64,000 nucleotides of DNA from Paracoccus albicereus (GTDB lineage: Bacteria; Pseudomonadota; Alphaproteobacteria; Rhodobacterales; Rhodobacteraceae). The stretch covers positions 372,001 through 436,000 of the forward strand of contig NZ_JAKZEU010000002.1 in NCBI RefSeq assembly GCF_024359525.1, in the 5' to 3' direction. Position 1 is the stretch's first letter. Every line of letters starts with the position of its first letter. The position numbers were made by a program, and so were the translations under genes. The notes beneath the pieces are model-generated. The model did no database searches, had not been told where the DNA came from, and saw only the letters and a list, made by a program, of their open reading frames with translations. This document shows positions 39,364 to 47,909 of the stretch, piece after piece.

Positions 39364-39988
39364 CGGAGCCTGCTTTCGTTCGGGGGTCTGGTATCGTGTG
39401 ACGGTCGGTCTCGACAAGCCGTGCGTAACGGTCGGCGAACAGGCGCGCCAAGGGCAGATCGTCGCCCCATTCGACGCGCAGCGTGTCCTCGTCGATCAGT
39501 CCGTCGCGGGCGTGAAGGTGCAGCGCTTCGCCGACCAGCAGCTCACGTTCGGCGGAAAATGACAGGCTGACCATCTTGCGGCATTCCAGCGCGACAGGGG
39601 CCGCCGCGAGGCGCGGGGGCGCGACACGCGCCGAAGCCGCAAGCGACAGCCCGAGCGTGTCGGGCTCTCCGATGTCGGCCGGATAGGGTGCGGCTGTCTC
39701 GACCATCGGTGCGGCAAGATCGGGCGTCAGGATGTTGACCACGAACTCCCCGGTGTCACGGATGTTGCGGGTCGTATCCTTCGGCTCTCCGCCCTCGCGG
39801 TTCTCCAGGCCCAGCACGATCAGCGCCGGGTCCTGCCCGAAGACGTTGAAGAAAGAGTAGGGTGCCGCGTTGACGATGCCGGACTTGCTTTCGGTCGTCA
39901 CCCAGGCGATCGGGCGAGGAATGACGACGGCGCAGAGCAGCTTGTAGCGGCTTCGCGGATCCAGCGCGGCAAGGTCGATCGAGCTCAT
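39353..39988 (-). CDS. Flavin reductase-like, FMN-binding split-barrel protein
   Basis: A 211-residue protein of the flavin-reductase-like split-barrel family, with the FMN-binding VVIPRPIAWVTTES and APYSFFNVFGQDPALIVLG segments and the NIRDTGEFVVNIL block. Such proteins either supply reduced flavin to monooxygenases or act as oxidoreductases themselves; no monooxygenase partner is encoded nearby. It lies between the carbamoylase (ATGA overlap) and the hydantoinase (11-base overlap), so it belongs to the pathway, but its step is not clear. Confidence 0.85.
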   Translation of the reverse strand: MSSIDLAALDPRSRYKLLCAVVIPRPIAWVTTESKSGIVNAAPYSFFNVFGQDPALIVLGLENREGGEPKDTTRNIRDTGEFVVNILTPDLAAPMVETAAPYPADIGEPDTLGLSLAASARVAPPRLAAAPVALECRKMVSLSFSAERELLVGEALHLHARDGLIDEDTLRVEWGDDLPLARLFADRYARLVETDRHTIPDPRTKAGSDAV

Positions 39989-40911
39989 GCCGGGCGCACC
40001 ACGCCTGTCTGGCTGGTGATCAGACCATAATGTTCGATCCGGCGATGCCGCTCGAAATCGAAGATCGTCTCCTTGCCGAAATTGCACAGGTCCATGTCGC
40101 AGGCATGGACCAGCAACTCGTCGCCCTCGGTTTCCGCCCGCGCGACGACATAGCCGTTCGGATCGACGATGATCGAGCCTCCCATCAGCGGATGCCCGTC
40201 CTCGTCCCCGGCCTTGGCCACGCCGACCACCCAGGTCGCATTCTGATAGGCGGCTGCGGTCATCGACAATTCGGAATGATAGAGCCGCTGCTCCAGACCC
40301 TCGCTGCCCATCTGACTGTTCACGGACGGCGTGTTGTAGCCCAGCACGACCAACTCCACCCCCTGCAAACCCATGACGCGGTAGGCTTCGGGCCAGCGTC
40401 GGTCGTTGCAGATCAACATGCCGACGATGGCGTCCTGCGTGCGCCAGACCGGAAAGCCGGTATCGCCCGGCTCGAAGTAGCGCTTCTCCAGATGCTGGAA
40501 GGCACGGTCGTGGTCGTAATCGGAATGGCCGGGCAGGTGGGTTTTGCGATATTTGCCGATGATCTTGGCCTGCCTGTCGGTCAGGATCTGGGTGTTGAAA
40601 TGATGCCCGTCCGGCGTCTTTTCCGCGTAGCCGATGCTGATGGCGATACCCAGTTCGCGTGCCCGGTCGAACAGCGGCCGGGTGGCTTCGTTCGGCATCT
40701 CGTCCTCGAACCAGGTGTCGACCTCGGCCTGATCATCCATGTACCAGCGCGGGAAGAAGGTCGTCAGTGCCAGTTCAGGAAACACGACGAGCGTGCAGCC
40801 TTTCGCTGCCGCCTGTTCCAGCAGCGCGACCATCCGCGCGACGATGACCTCTCGACTGTCGGATTTCTGGTTGGGACCCATCTGGGCGGCGCCGATGACG
40901 ATCTGTCGCAT
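39985..40911 (-). CDS. N-carbamoyl-D-amino-acid hydrolase
   Basis: A 308-residue nitrilase-superfamily amidase. The catalytic triad is visible: Glu46 (FPELALTTFFPRWY), the Lys in IIGKYRKTHLPGHSDYD, and Cys168 (LICNDRRWPEA). The adjoining text LEKRYFEPGDTGFPV and YRVMGLQGVE closely follows the well-known Agrobacterium D-carbamoylase, so D-specificity is likely. It removes carbamoyl from the hydantoinase product, giving an amino acid, CO2 and ammonia. It lies between the ABC permeases and the flavin-reductase gene. Confidence 0.94.
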   Translation of the reverse strand: MRQIVIGAAQMGPNQKSDSREVIVARMVALLEQAAAKGCTLVVFPELALTTFFPRWYMDDQAEVDTWFEDEMPNEATRPLFDRARELGIAISIGYAEKTPDGHHFNTQILTDRQAKIIGKYRKTHLPGHSDYDHDRAFQHLEKRYFEPGDTGFPVWRTQDAIVGMLICNDRRWPEAYRVMGLQGVELVVLGYNTPSVNSQMGSEGLEQRLYHSELSMTAAAYQNATWVVGVAKAGDEDGHPLMGGSIIVDPNGYVVARAETEGDELLVHACDMDLCNFGKETIFDFERHRRIEHYGLITSQTGVVRPA

Positions 40912-40920
40912 GGTGTTTCC

Positions 40921-41586
40921 TTAAATGGCGATCTTGCGCTGGAATCGGCTCATCAGACGGACGACGGGCCACAGCAGGATCAGGTAGATCAGCGCCGCCA
41001 GCGTGATGGGCGAGGCGTTGTAGGTGACGGAGCGGGCCATGTCGGCCGAGTAGAGCAGCTCTGCCAATGAGACGACCGAGGCGAGCGAGGTCATCTTGAC
41101 CACCTCGACACTGTTGGAGATCAGGTCAGGCAGCACGTTGCGCAGCGCCTGCGGCAGCACGACATGGATCAGCGTCTGCGACTGCGTCAGCCCCGTCGAG
41201 CGCGCGGCTTCGGACTGACCTGCGGGGACCGAGATCAGGCCCGCGCGAATGATCTCGCCGTAATAGGCCGAGTTGTTCAGCAGGAAAGCGATGACCACGG
41301 CCAGAAAGGGTGGCAGTTGCAAGCCGGTGAAGGGCAGGCCGGAATAGACGAAGATCAGCAGAACCAGCGGCGGCAGCGCACGGAACAGATCGATCAGCGC
41401 GACAGTCGGCCATCGCAGCCAGCGCGATTGCGAGGTCGACGCGAGCGCAGCCAGCAGCCCGCCCAGCAGGCCCAGCGGGATCACCGCCAAACAGAGCAGC
41501 GCCGTCATCCCGAGCCCGCGCAGAAGCAGCGGCCAAGCCTTTGCCATCACCTCGACATTGAAGAACTGAAGGATCAGCTGGTCCAT
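40921..41586 (-). CDS. Polar amino acid ABC transporter permease
   Basis: A 221-residue permease of the HisM/GlnP family with about five membrane segments and the EAA loop QSEAARSTGLTQSQTLIHVVLPQALRNVLP that contacts the ATPase. It begins immediately after the stop of the preceding permease (TGA-ATG). With the other permease it forms the channel of the importer feeding the ureide enzymes. Confidence 0.93.
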   Translation of the reverse strand: MDQLILQFFNVEVMAKAWPLLLRGLGMTALLCLAVIPLGLLGGLLAALASTSQSRWLRWPTVALIDLFRALPPLVLLIFVYSGLPFTGLQLPPFLAVVIAFLLNNSAYYGEIIRAGLISVPAGQSEAARSTGLTQSQTLIHVVLPQALRNVLPDLISNSVEVVKMTSLASVVSLAELLYSADMARSVTYNASPITLAALIYLILLWPVVRLMSRFQRKIAI

Positions 41587-42267
41587 TCAGGTTCTCCACG
41601 CGAAGCGCGCTTCAAGGCGGCGCGAGGCGATGACGAGCGGCAGGAACAGCAGAACGTAAAGCGCCGAGGCCAGCAGCAGCGGCGAGGCATTGCCCGAGAA
41701 ACTCTGCGCCGTCGTCGCCTGGTTCAGGATGTCCGGCACCCCGATCACTGAACCGAGCGCAGTCATCTTGGTGATCGCGATGGCGCGGTTGGTCAGCGGT
41801 GGGATCACCATGCGAACCGCCTGCGGAAGCACCACCCAGACCAGCGTCTGCGAAAAGCCCATTCCGGTCGAGCGCGCGGCCTCCCACTGGCCTTTAGGGG
41901 TCGCGGTGATGCCCGCCCAGACGATTTCCTCGGTGAAGGCGGCAAGCGTGAGCGTAAGGATGACGAACAGAACCGCGAAGGCCGACAGCGTGAAGCCCAC
42001 ATTCGGCAGACCGAAATAGCCCATCAGGATCAGGACCAGCGGCGGCAGCGATCGGAAGACGTCTGCGAAGACCACGATCAGCAACGAGAGCGGCGCGATC
42101 CTATAAGCGCGCAGGCAGGCCAGAGCGGTTCCCAGAAGGATGCCCGCGACGACGATCAGCAGCGACAGCTCGACCGTCACCCAGACCCCGCCCAAGATCG
42201 AGGGCAGATAGCGGGCCAGCACCTCGCCGTTCAGGAATGTCTCCGCGAAGCGGTCCCAAGCCGACAT
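41587..42267 (-). CDS. Polar amino acid ABC transporter permease
   Basis: A 226-residue permease of the same family as its neighbour, with EAA loop KGQWEAARSTGMGFSQTLVWVVLPQAVRM and about five membrane segments. The ATG at 42267 lies five bases after the stop of the ATPase gene; the longer frame upstream is inside that gene. It likely pairs as a heterodimer with the adjacent permease. Confidence 0.92.
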   Translation of the reverse strand: MSAWDRFAETFLNGEVLARYLPSILGGVWVTVELSLLIVVAGILLGTALACLRAYRIAPLSLLIVVFADVFRSLPPLVLILMGYFGLPNVGFTLSAFAVLFVILTLTLAAFTEEIVWAGITATPKGQWEAARSTGMGFSQTLVWVVLPQAVRMVIPPLTNRAIAITKMTALGSVIGVPDILNQATTAQSFSGNASPLLLASALYVLLFLPLVIASRRLEARFAWRT

Positions 42268-42271
42268 CGGA

Positions 42272-43045
42272 TCAGGCCGAATAGCGGGCGAGGAAGGCGC
42301 GCGTGCTTTCCTCGCTGGGTTGGGTGAAGAATTGTTCGGGCGGCGCATCCTCGACGATGCGGCCGTCCGCCATGAACACCACACGATCAGCGGCTTCACG
42401 CGCGAAGGCCATCTCGTGGCTGACGACCAGCATCGTCATGTGCAGGTCCTTCAGCTCGCGCATGACGGCGATCACCTCACCGACCAATTCGGGGTCGAGG
42501 GCACTGGTCGGTTCGTCAAACAGCATCACCACGGGCTGCAAGGCGATGGCACGCGCGATGGCGACGCGCTGCTGCTGACCGCCGGACAGTTGGCCGGGAT
42601 AGTGGTCGGCGCGGTTGGCCAGACCGACGCGATCCAGCGCCGACGTCGCGCGTTCGTCCGCTTCGTCGCGGCCAAGTTTCAGCACCTTGCGCAGTGCCAG
42701 CGTGACATTCCGCCGCGCATCCAGATGCGGGTAGAGGTTGAAGGACTGAAACACCATACCGATCCGGCGCCGGATTTTGTCGAGATCGACGCCGCGCGCG
42801 CAGATGTCCTGGCCTTCCAGAAAGATAGACCCCGCGCTCGGCTCCTCCAGACGGTTGCAGCAACGAAGCATGGTGGACTTGCCGGACCCCGATCGTCCCA
42901 GCACGAACACCATCTGCCCCCGCTCGACAGTCAGGTCGATCTCGCGCAGGACTTCGACGGTGCCGAAGGACTTGTGCAGTCCGGAAAGCTGCAGCGTGGG
43001 CGGCTTGGTTCCGCCCACACGATCGGTTGCGTTCATCTCCGACAT
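42272..43045 (-). CDS. Polar amino acid ABC transporter ATP-binding protein
   Basis: A 257-residue ATPase of the GlnQ/HisP type. Walker A GRSGSGKST, Q-loop MVFQSFNLYPHL, signature LSGGQQQRVAIARA, Walker B VVMLFDEPTSALDPE and the switch histidine in VVSHEMAFA are all intact. The ATG at 43045 follows the stop of the binding-protein gene by seven bases; an ATG three codons further in is also possible. It powers the importer of this operon. Confidence 0.94.
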   Translation of the reverse strand: MSEMNATDRVGGTKPPTLQLSGLHKSFGTVEVLREIDLTVERGQMVFVLGRSGSGKSTMLRCCNRLEEPSAGSIFLEGQDICARGVDLDKIRRRIGMVFQSFNLYPHLDARRNVTLALRKVLKLGRDEADERATSALDRVGLANRADHYPGQLSGGQQQRVAIARAIALQPVVMLFDEPTSALDPELVGEVIAVMRELKDLHMTMLVVSHEMAFAREAADRVVFMADGRIVEDAPPEQFFTQPSEESTRAFLARYSA

Positions 43046-43052
43046 CACCGGA

Positions 43053-43892
43053 TCAGCCACAGGACGGTTCGTGATCGTCCTCGACATAGCTTGTCGTGCC
43101 GGGTTCGCCCCAGCCGGGCCGGGGGGTGACTGCGGCTGCGCCTTCCTCGGGCGTCACGCCGAACCATTTTTCGGAGAGGGCGACCATGGTGCCGTCGGTC
43201 TTCATGCATTCGATCGCGGCTTCGACCTTGCGGCGCAGGTCGTCGCTATCCTTACGGAAGGGCATCGCCCAGACCAGTCCGGTCTTGTGGAGATAGCTGA
43301 GCTTGACTGCCGGGTTCTGCTTGGCGGTCCATGCCATTACGGTGTTGCCCGCAACGGTCGCATCGGCCCGACCGGACAGCACGGCCTGAACCGCGTCGGT
43401 CGCGGTGCCGTAGCTTTCCACGGTCCAGCCGATCTCTGGCGCCATCTCACGCGCCCAACTGTCGTAGGCCGAGCCCTTGTTGACCGAAACGGTCTTGCCT
43501 GACAGCTGCGACAGGTCGGTAATGTCCTCGCCATCCGCAGGGACGAGGAACTGGAAATCGGTGTCCAGATAGCCCTCGGTGAACAGATAGGCCTGATCGC
43601 GCTCCTCGTTCAGCGTGACCGGCGCGACGACGAAATCGTAAGTTCCGGCCTGCATTCCGGGCAGAACGCCCGAGAACTGCGTGGCGACGATCTCGATGTC
43701 TGCGCCAAGGCGCTTGCCGATTTCGGCCGTCAGATCGACATTGAAGCCTTCGATGCCGCCGCTCATGTTCGGCATGGCATGGGGCGCGAAAGTTCCGTCC
43801 AGCGCGACGGTGTAGCTGGTATCCTGAGCCTGCGCGATGCCGGCTGTCAGGATCAGCGCGAGGGCGGTGGCCGTCCTGCGGGTGGTGTTCAT
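43053..43892 (-). CDS. ABC transporter substrate-binding protein (SBP family 3)
   Basis: A 279-residue periplasmic binding protein with a signal peptide cut near AQAQD, and the family-3 pattern TVALDGTFAPHAMPN, GFNVDLTAEIGKRLG, YDFVVAPVTLNEERD. It carries seven tryptophans and conserved bilobal fold segments. The position as first gene makes it the specificity component of the importer; its ligand decides what the pathway degrades. A 155-base gap with the LysR gene holds the divergent promoters. Confidence 0.92.
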   Translation of the reverse strand: MNTTRRTATALALILTAGIAQAQDTSYTVALDGTFAPHAMPNMSGGIEGFNVDLTAEIGKRLGADIEIVATQFSGVLPGMQAGTYDFVVAPVTLNEERDQAYLFTEGYLDTDFQFLVPADGEDITDLSQLSGKTVSVNKGSAYDSWAREMAPEIGWTVESYGTATDAVQAVLSGRADATVAGNTVMAWTAKQNPAVKLSYLHKTGLVWAMPFRKDSDDLRRKVEAAIECMKTDGTMVALSEKWFGVTPEEGAAAVTPRPGWGEPGTTSYVEDDHEPSCG

Positions 43893-44013
43893 GTCATCTC
43901 TCCTGTCGGGTTGCCGGGCCGCCTTCTTCGCGCGGTCGCCGGGTCGATGAAGTGGATGCTGACGACCACCCGATCACGGCGCAATATTGACGTTTATCAA
44001 AAATTCCGCCCTT

Positions 44014-44034
44014 AGTATAATAACGCATTATACT
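44014..44034. promoter_or_regulatory. Palindromic LysR-type operator
   Basis: A perfect inverted repeat: AGTATAAT, spacer AACGC, ATTATACT. It contains the LysR T-N11-A pattern in an AT-rich island and ends 13 bases before the LysR start codon. It fits the binding site of that regulator, controlling its own gene and the divergent ureide operon. Confidence 0.7.
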
Positions 44035-44047
44035 CTTGTGGATTTAG

Positions 44048-44956
44048 ATGTTCACACTGCGCCAGCTAGAGACGTTTCGCGAGGTCATGCGACAGCGCAC
44101 CACGGTGGGTGCCGCAGAGGCATTGAAGATCTCGCAACCCGCGGTCAGCAACGCGCTGAAACAGATGGAAGAGCGTGCTGGCCTCGTCCTGTTCGAGAGG
44201 CTTGGAAACCGTCTGGTTCCGACACCGGACGCCGAGGAGATCTTTCGCGACACCGAGGCGATCTTCAAACTATACGGCGCCTTCAATCACCGGATCGAGG
44301 CCAGAAAACGCAGCGAACTCGGCAGCTTGCGGATCGTCGCGACACCGCCCGTGGCGAATGGCCTGATCCCCGGAATGGTCTCGCGGTTCCTTGCACAGCG
44401 TCCTTCCGTGCATCTCAACATCGACATGCGGCGGATGAGCGGCGTCCTTGAATCGGTCGAGGCGCGTATGGCCGACATCGGCTTCGGGCTGAACCCGATG
44501 CCGCGCGACGGGCTTGAGATCAGGGTGATCGGTCAGGTGCCGCTGCTATGCTGTTTTCGACCCGGTCACAGGCTTGAACAGCATGACAGGATCGGTGGTC
44601 GGGCGCTGCGCGGCGAAAAGATGATCGTCTACGAACCGGGCAGTCCGATTGATCAGCTTGCCGCAAATCTCATCACGACTGAAATGCGTGACAGGGCGGC
44701 GGCCGAGGTCCGCTACTCGTCTCTCGCCTGTCTGATGGCGGAAGCGGGCATGGGCATCGCCATCGCCGATTCGCTGACGGCCGTGTCGGGTGAACGATAT
44801 CGTCTGTCGCACCGTCCGCTTGACCCGCCCCTTACGGCCCCAGTCTGCGTGGTCTTGCGCGCGGGTGAACCGATGAAACGCGTTCAGGCCGCGTTCCTGT
44901 CGGAGATCGAGCGCGCCATCGCCATTCCGGGCCTTGCCGGGACTGCGTCGACGTAA
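44048..44956 (+). CDS. LysR-family transcriptional regulator
   Basis: A 302-residue regulator with the N-terminal winged helix-turn-helix (LRQLETFREVMRQRTTVGAAEALKISQPAVSNALKQME) and a C-terminal periplasmic-binding-like effector domain (GSLRIVATPPVANGLIPGMVSRF onward). Its position, divergent from the ABC/hydantoinase operon and in line with aspartate dehydrogenase, indicates it senses the imported compound or an intermediate. A perfect palindrome lies just upstream of the start. Confidence 0.94.
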   Translation: MFTLRQLETFREVMRQRTTVGAAEALKISQPAVSNALKQMEERAGLVLFERLGNRLVPTPDAEEIFRDTEAIFKLYGAFNHRIEARKRSELGSLRIVATPPVANGLIPGMVSRFLAQRPSVHLNIDMRRMSGVLESVEARMADIGFGLNPMPRDGLEIRVIGQVPLLCCFRPGHRLEQHDRIGGRALRGEKMIVYEPGSPIDQLAANLITTEMRDRAAAEVRYSSLACLMAEAGMGIAIADSLTAVSGERYRLSHRPLDPPLTAPVCVVLRAGEPMKRVQAAFLSEIERAIAIPGLAGTAST

Positions 44957-45055
44957 CGCGAGGGCGAGACTAGAGCCTTGCGCTGACCCATCGGCTTGAC
45001 ATTCGACCCATCGGCCGAAGGGTGCATCCACGAAGAACTGAGAAAGGAAGGCGTC

Positions 45056-45853
45056 ATGACCCAGAAGATGCGGATCGGGATCATCGGGTTTGGTGCGATG
45101 GCCCAAAGTCTGGTTCAGCAGCTCTCCAAGCGAGACGCCATCCATATCGCTGATTGTCTGATCCGCTCGACGTCAACCCGTCCGGTCCCGGGCGGGATCG
45201 TGCGTCACGACGATATCAGCGGCCTCATCGCCGCCGCGCCGGATCTGGTCGTGGAATGTGCCGGGCATCGAAGCGTCGCCGATCATGTGCCCCGGCTTTT
45301 GCGGGCAGGGATCGACGTCACCATCGTGTCCATCGGGGCCCTTGCCGATGCTGCGATCCGCGAAGAGTTGCAGCGAGCGGCGGAAGAAGGCGGCGCGCGC
45401 CTGGTTGCCGTTGCTGGCGCGATCGGCGGCCTCGACGCGCTGCGCGCCGCCGCGTTGGCGGGTCTTGATGCCGTCACCTATACAGGTCGCAAGCCGCCGG
45501 GTGCCTGGACGGGAACGCCTGCTGAAGAGGTCGTCGCGCTTGATACGTTGCGCGAGCCTGCGACCTTCTACGAAGGATCGGCAGCCGAGGCTGCGCGTGA
45601 TTACCCGAAGAACGCCAACGTGACCGCAGCCGTGGCTCTGGCAGGCATCGGCTTCGACAGGACGCGGGTCAGGCTGATTGCGGATCCGACGACCCGCACG
45701 AACAGCCATCAGCTGGAGGTGCAAGGCGCCTTCGGTCGCTTCGCCATCACCATCGAGAACAATCCGCTGCCCGAAAATCCGAAGACGTCGTGGCTCGCGG
45801 CGCTGAGCGTCGCAGAGGCGGTCATCCGGCGCGCGGGCAAGCTGGAACTGTAG
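45056..45853 (+). CDS. nadX: L-aspartate dehydrogenase
   Basis: A 265-residue NAD(P)-dependent dehydrogenase of COG1712, which converts aspartate to iminoaspartate/oxaloacetate plus ammonia. Seen are the Rossmann loop IGIIGFGAMAQSL, VVECAGHRSVADH, TYTGRKPPGAWTGTP, and the conserved KNANVTAAVALAGIGFDRT and DPTTRTNSHQLEV. The ATG at 45056 follows AAAGGAAG. No nadA or nadC is adjacent; next to the LysR gene and the ureide operon it probably has a catabolic role rather than NAD synthesis. Confidence 0.9.
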   Translation: MTQKMRIGIIGFGAMAQSLVQQLSKRDAIHIADCLIRSTSTRPVPGGIVRHDDISGLIAAAPDLVVECAGHRSVADHVPRLLRAGIDVTIVSIGALADAAIREELQRAAEEGGARLVAVAGAIGGLDALRAAALAGLDAVTYTGRKPPGAWTGTPAEEVVALDTLREPATFYEGSAAEAARDYPKNANVTAAVALAGIGFDRTRVRLIADPTTRTNSHQLEVQGAFGRFAITIENNPLPENPKTSWLAALSVAEAVIRRAGKLEL

Positions 45854-45909
45854 GAAGCGAAAACGCGCGAGCGGGTGTCGCTTCGCAGCGTCGCCGCCGT
45901 CCTGGCCAA

Positions 45910-45964
45910 TCCTTACGCGTTCCTTACGCGTCCTGACCGCATCGCGCATAGCTTCCTTACGCGT
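45910..45964 (+). repeat. Three phased TCCTTACGCGT direct repeats upstream of kdp
   Basis: Exact 11-base copies start at 45910, 45921 and 45954; a degenerate copy overlaps at 45931. The spacings 11 and 33 keep the copies on the same helix face, as in tandem sites for OmpR-family regulators. The natural candidate is KdpE, encoded at the end of this locus. The gap 45854-46004 contains no gene. Confidence 0.6.
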
Positions 45965-46004
45965 CCCTCTGTGATCGTCATGCGACACAAATCGAAGGTG
46001 ACGC

Positions 46005-46088
46005 ATGTCCGACATCATTTATCTTACGCTCGGCGTAGGCGGTTTTCTGGCCTTCATGGCCGCAACCCGCGCGCTGATGCGCTTGTGA
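46005..46088 (+). CDS. 27-residue membrane peptide upstream of kdpF
   Basis: A short frame encoding 27 residues: a polar start (MSDIIY), a hydrophobic stretch (LTLGVGGFLAFMAAT) and a basic end (RALMRL), as for a single-pass inner-membrane peptide. GAAGGTGACGC lies before the ATG with good spacing. It ends 11 bases before the kdpF start, so it would be the first gene of the kdp transcript. I do not know a named family; small peptides at this position are seen in other kdp operons. Confidence 0.5.
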   Translation: MSDIIYLTLGVGGFLAFMAATRALMRL

Positions 46089-46099
46089 CGGAGGATCCG

Positions 46100-46186
46100 G
46101 TGTTCGATCTGATCCTCGGCCTCGCCGTGGCGGCGGGGCTTCTTGGCTATCTGCTCCTGGCGCTGATGCGCCCCGACCGGTTCTGA
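46100..46186 (+). CDS. kdpF: K+-transporting ATPase subunit KdpF
   Basis: A 28-residue single-membrane peptide ([20 protein letters not shown] then LMRPDRF) with GTG start at 46100 and GGAGG six bases earlier. The pattern [10 protein letters not shown] matches KdpF of about 29 residues, which stabilises the KdpABC complex. It precedes kdpA by ten bases. Confidence 0.9.
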   Translation: MFDLILGLAVAAGLLGYLLLALMRPDRF

Positions 46187-46196
46187 GGGGGTTACG

Positions 46197-47900
46197 ATGC
46201 CGACAAGCTATCTTGTTCTTATCCTCTACTGCGCTGCAACCGTTGGCTTGGCCATGCTGCTGGCCGGCTACATGCACCGAGTCTTCAGCGGTGAACGCGT
46301 CTGGCTGAGCCCGATCCTTGGCCCGGTTGAACGCGGCTGCCTTGCCGCTGCCGGCCCCGCTGCAACACGGCCGCAGGGCTGGGCGGCCTACGCGATGGCC
46401 GTCCTGATGTTCAATCTGGCAGGCTTCGTCTTTCTGTACGCGGTCCTTCGCCTTCAAGGTGCGCTGACCTGGAACCCGGAAGCGATCGGGCCAATGTCGC
46501 CTGATCTTGCCTTCAATACCGCGATCAGTTTCGTCACAAACACCAACTGGCAGGCCTATTCGGGCGAGGTGCAGTTAAGCTACCTGGCGCAGATGGTCGG
46601 GCTGACGGTGCAGAACTTCGTCTCGGCCGCGACGGGGATGGCAGTCGCCGTGGCCGTGATTCGCGGCTTCGTCGCCGGAGGTGACGGGCGGGTCGGAAAT
46701 TTCTGGACCGATCTGGTTCGCGCGACCCTCTACGTCCTGCTTCCCATCTCGATCCTCGCGGCAATCGTGCTGATCTGGCAGGGTGTTCCGCAATCGCTGG
46801 GGGCCTACATCCGGGCAACAACGCTGGAAGGCGCGTCCCAGGTCATCGCACAGGGTCCCGCGGCCAGCCAGATCGCGATCAAGCAGCTGGGCACCAATGG
46901 CGGCGGCTTCTTCGGGGTCAACTCGGCCCATCCCCTCGAAAACCCGACGATCCTGTCGAACATGGTGCAGTCGGTCTTGATCCTGCTGATCCCGGTCTCC
47001 TTCTGCTTTCTCTTCGGGCGCATGGTGGGCGATCGCCGTCAGGGCTGGGCGGTGTTCGCCGCGATGGGCGCGCTGTTCGTCGCCGGGCTTCTTCTGATCC
47101 ATGGATTCGAGCAGGCCGGCAATCCGATGCTGACCGAAGCGACCGGGATCTCTGGCGCGAACATGGAGGGCAAGGAAGTCCGCTTCGGCGCGACCCTGTC
47201 TGCACTCTGGGCGCAGGCGACGACCGCGGCGTCGAACGGATCGGTCAACGCGATGCATGACAGCTTCATGCCGCTGTCGGGCCTTGTGATGTTGCTGAAC
47301 ATGCAGATCGGCGAGGTGATCTTTGGCGGCGTCGGCGCAGGCTTTTACGGGATGCTGCTCTACATCGTGCTCGCGGTGTTCCTGGCCGGCTTGATGGTCG
47401 GTCGCACGCCGGAATATCTGGGCAAGAAGATCGAAGGGCGCGAGGTGACGCTTGCGGTGCTGGCGTTCCTGTCGATGCCGCTTGGCATCCTGATCTTCGG
47501 CGCGCTCTCGGCGGTCGTTCCGGCGGGTCTGGCCGCGGTGCAGGATGCCGGGCCGCATGGCCTGTCCGAAATCCTCTATGCCTACAGTTCGGCCACGGGC
47601 AACAACGGCTCGGCCTTCGGCGGCTTCGGGGCGGCGGCGCCGTTCCACACGACGCTTCAAGGGATCGCCATGCTGCTGGGCCGATATGCGATCATCGTCC
47701 CTATGCTGGCGGTTGCCGGCTCTCTGGCGACGAAGCGCGCGGCGCCTGCGACCGCGGGCACCTTCCCGACGCATGGGCCGCTTTTCGTGATCCTTCTTAT
47801 CGTCACGGTCCTCATCTTGGGCGCGCTGACCTTCTTCCCGGCCCTCGTCCTGGGCCCCATCGCCGAGCATGTATCGATGCTGGGCGGGCAAAGCTTCTGA
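46197..47900 (+). CDS. kdpA: K+-transporting ATPase subunit KdpA
   Basis: The 567-residue channel-like subunit that binds and conducts K+ in the inner membrane. The four selectivity-filter regions are visible: [40 protein letters not shown] and [12 protein letters not shown]. About ten membrane segments and a normal length agree. It follows kdpF by ten bases and precedes kdpB by nine. Confidence 0.97.
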   Translation: MPTSYLVLILYCAATVGLAMLLAGYMHRVFSGERVWLSPILGPVERGCLAAAGPAATRPQGWAAYAMAVLMFNLAGFVFLYAVLRLQGALTWNPEAIGPMSPDLAFNTAISFVTNTNWQAYSGEVQLSYLAQMVGLTVQNFVSAATGMAVAVAVIRGFVAGGDGRVGNFWTDLVRATLYVLLPISILAAIVLIWQGVPQSLGAYIRATTLEGASQVIAQGPAASQIAIKQLGTNGGGFFGVNSAHPLENPTILSNMVQSVLILLIPVSFCFLFGRMVGDRRQGWAVFAAMGALFVAGLLLIHGFEQAGNPMLTEATGISGANMEGKEVRFGATLSALWAQATTAASNGSVNAMHDSFMPLSGLVMLLNMQIGEVIFGGVGAGFYGMLLYIVLAVFLAGLMVGRTPEYLGKKIEGREVTLAVLAFLSMPLGILIFGALSAVVPAGLAAVQDAGPHGLSEILYAYSSATGNNGSAFGGFGAAAPFHTTLQGIAMLLGRYAIIVPMLAVAGSLATKRAAPATAGTFPTHGPLFVILLIVTVLILGALTFFPALVLGPIAEHVSMLGGQSF

Positions 47901-47909
47901 GGCTTAACC

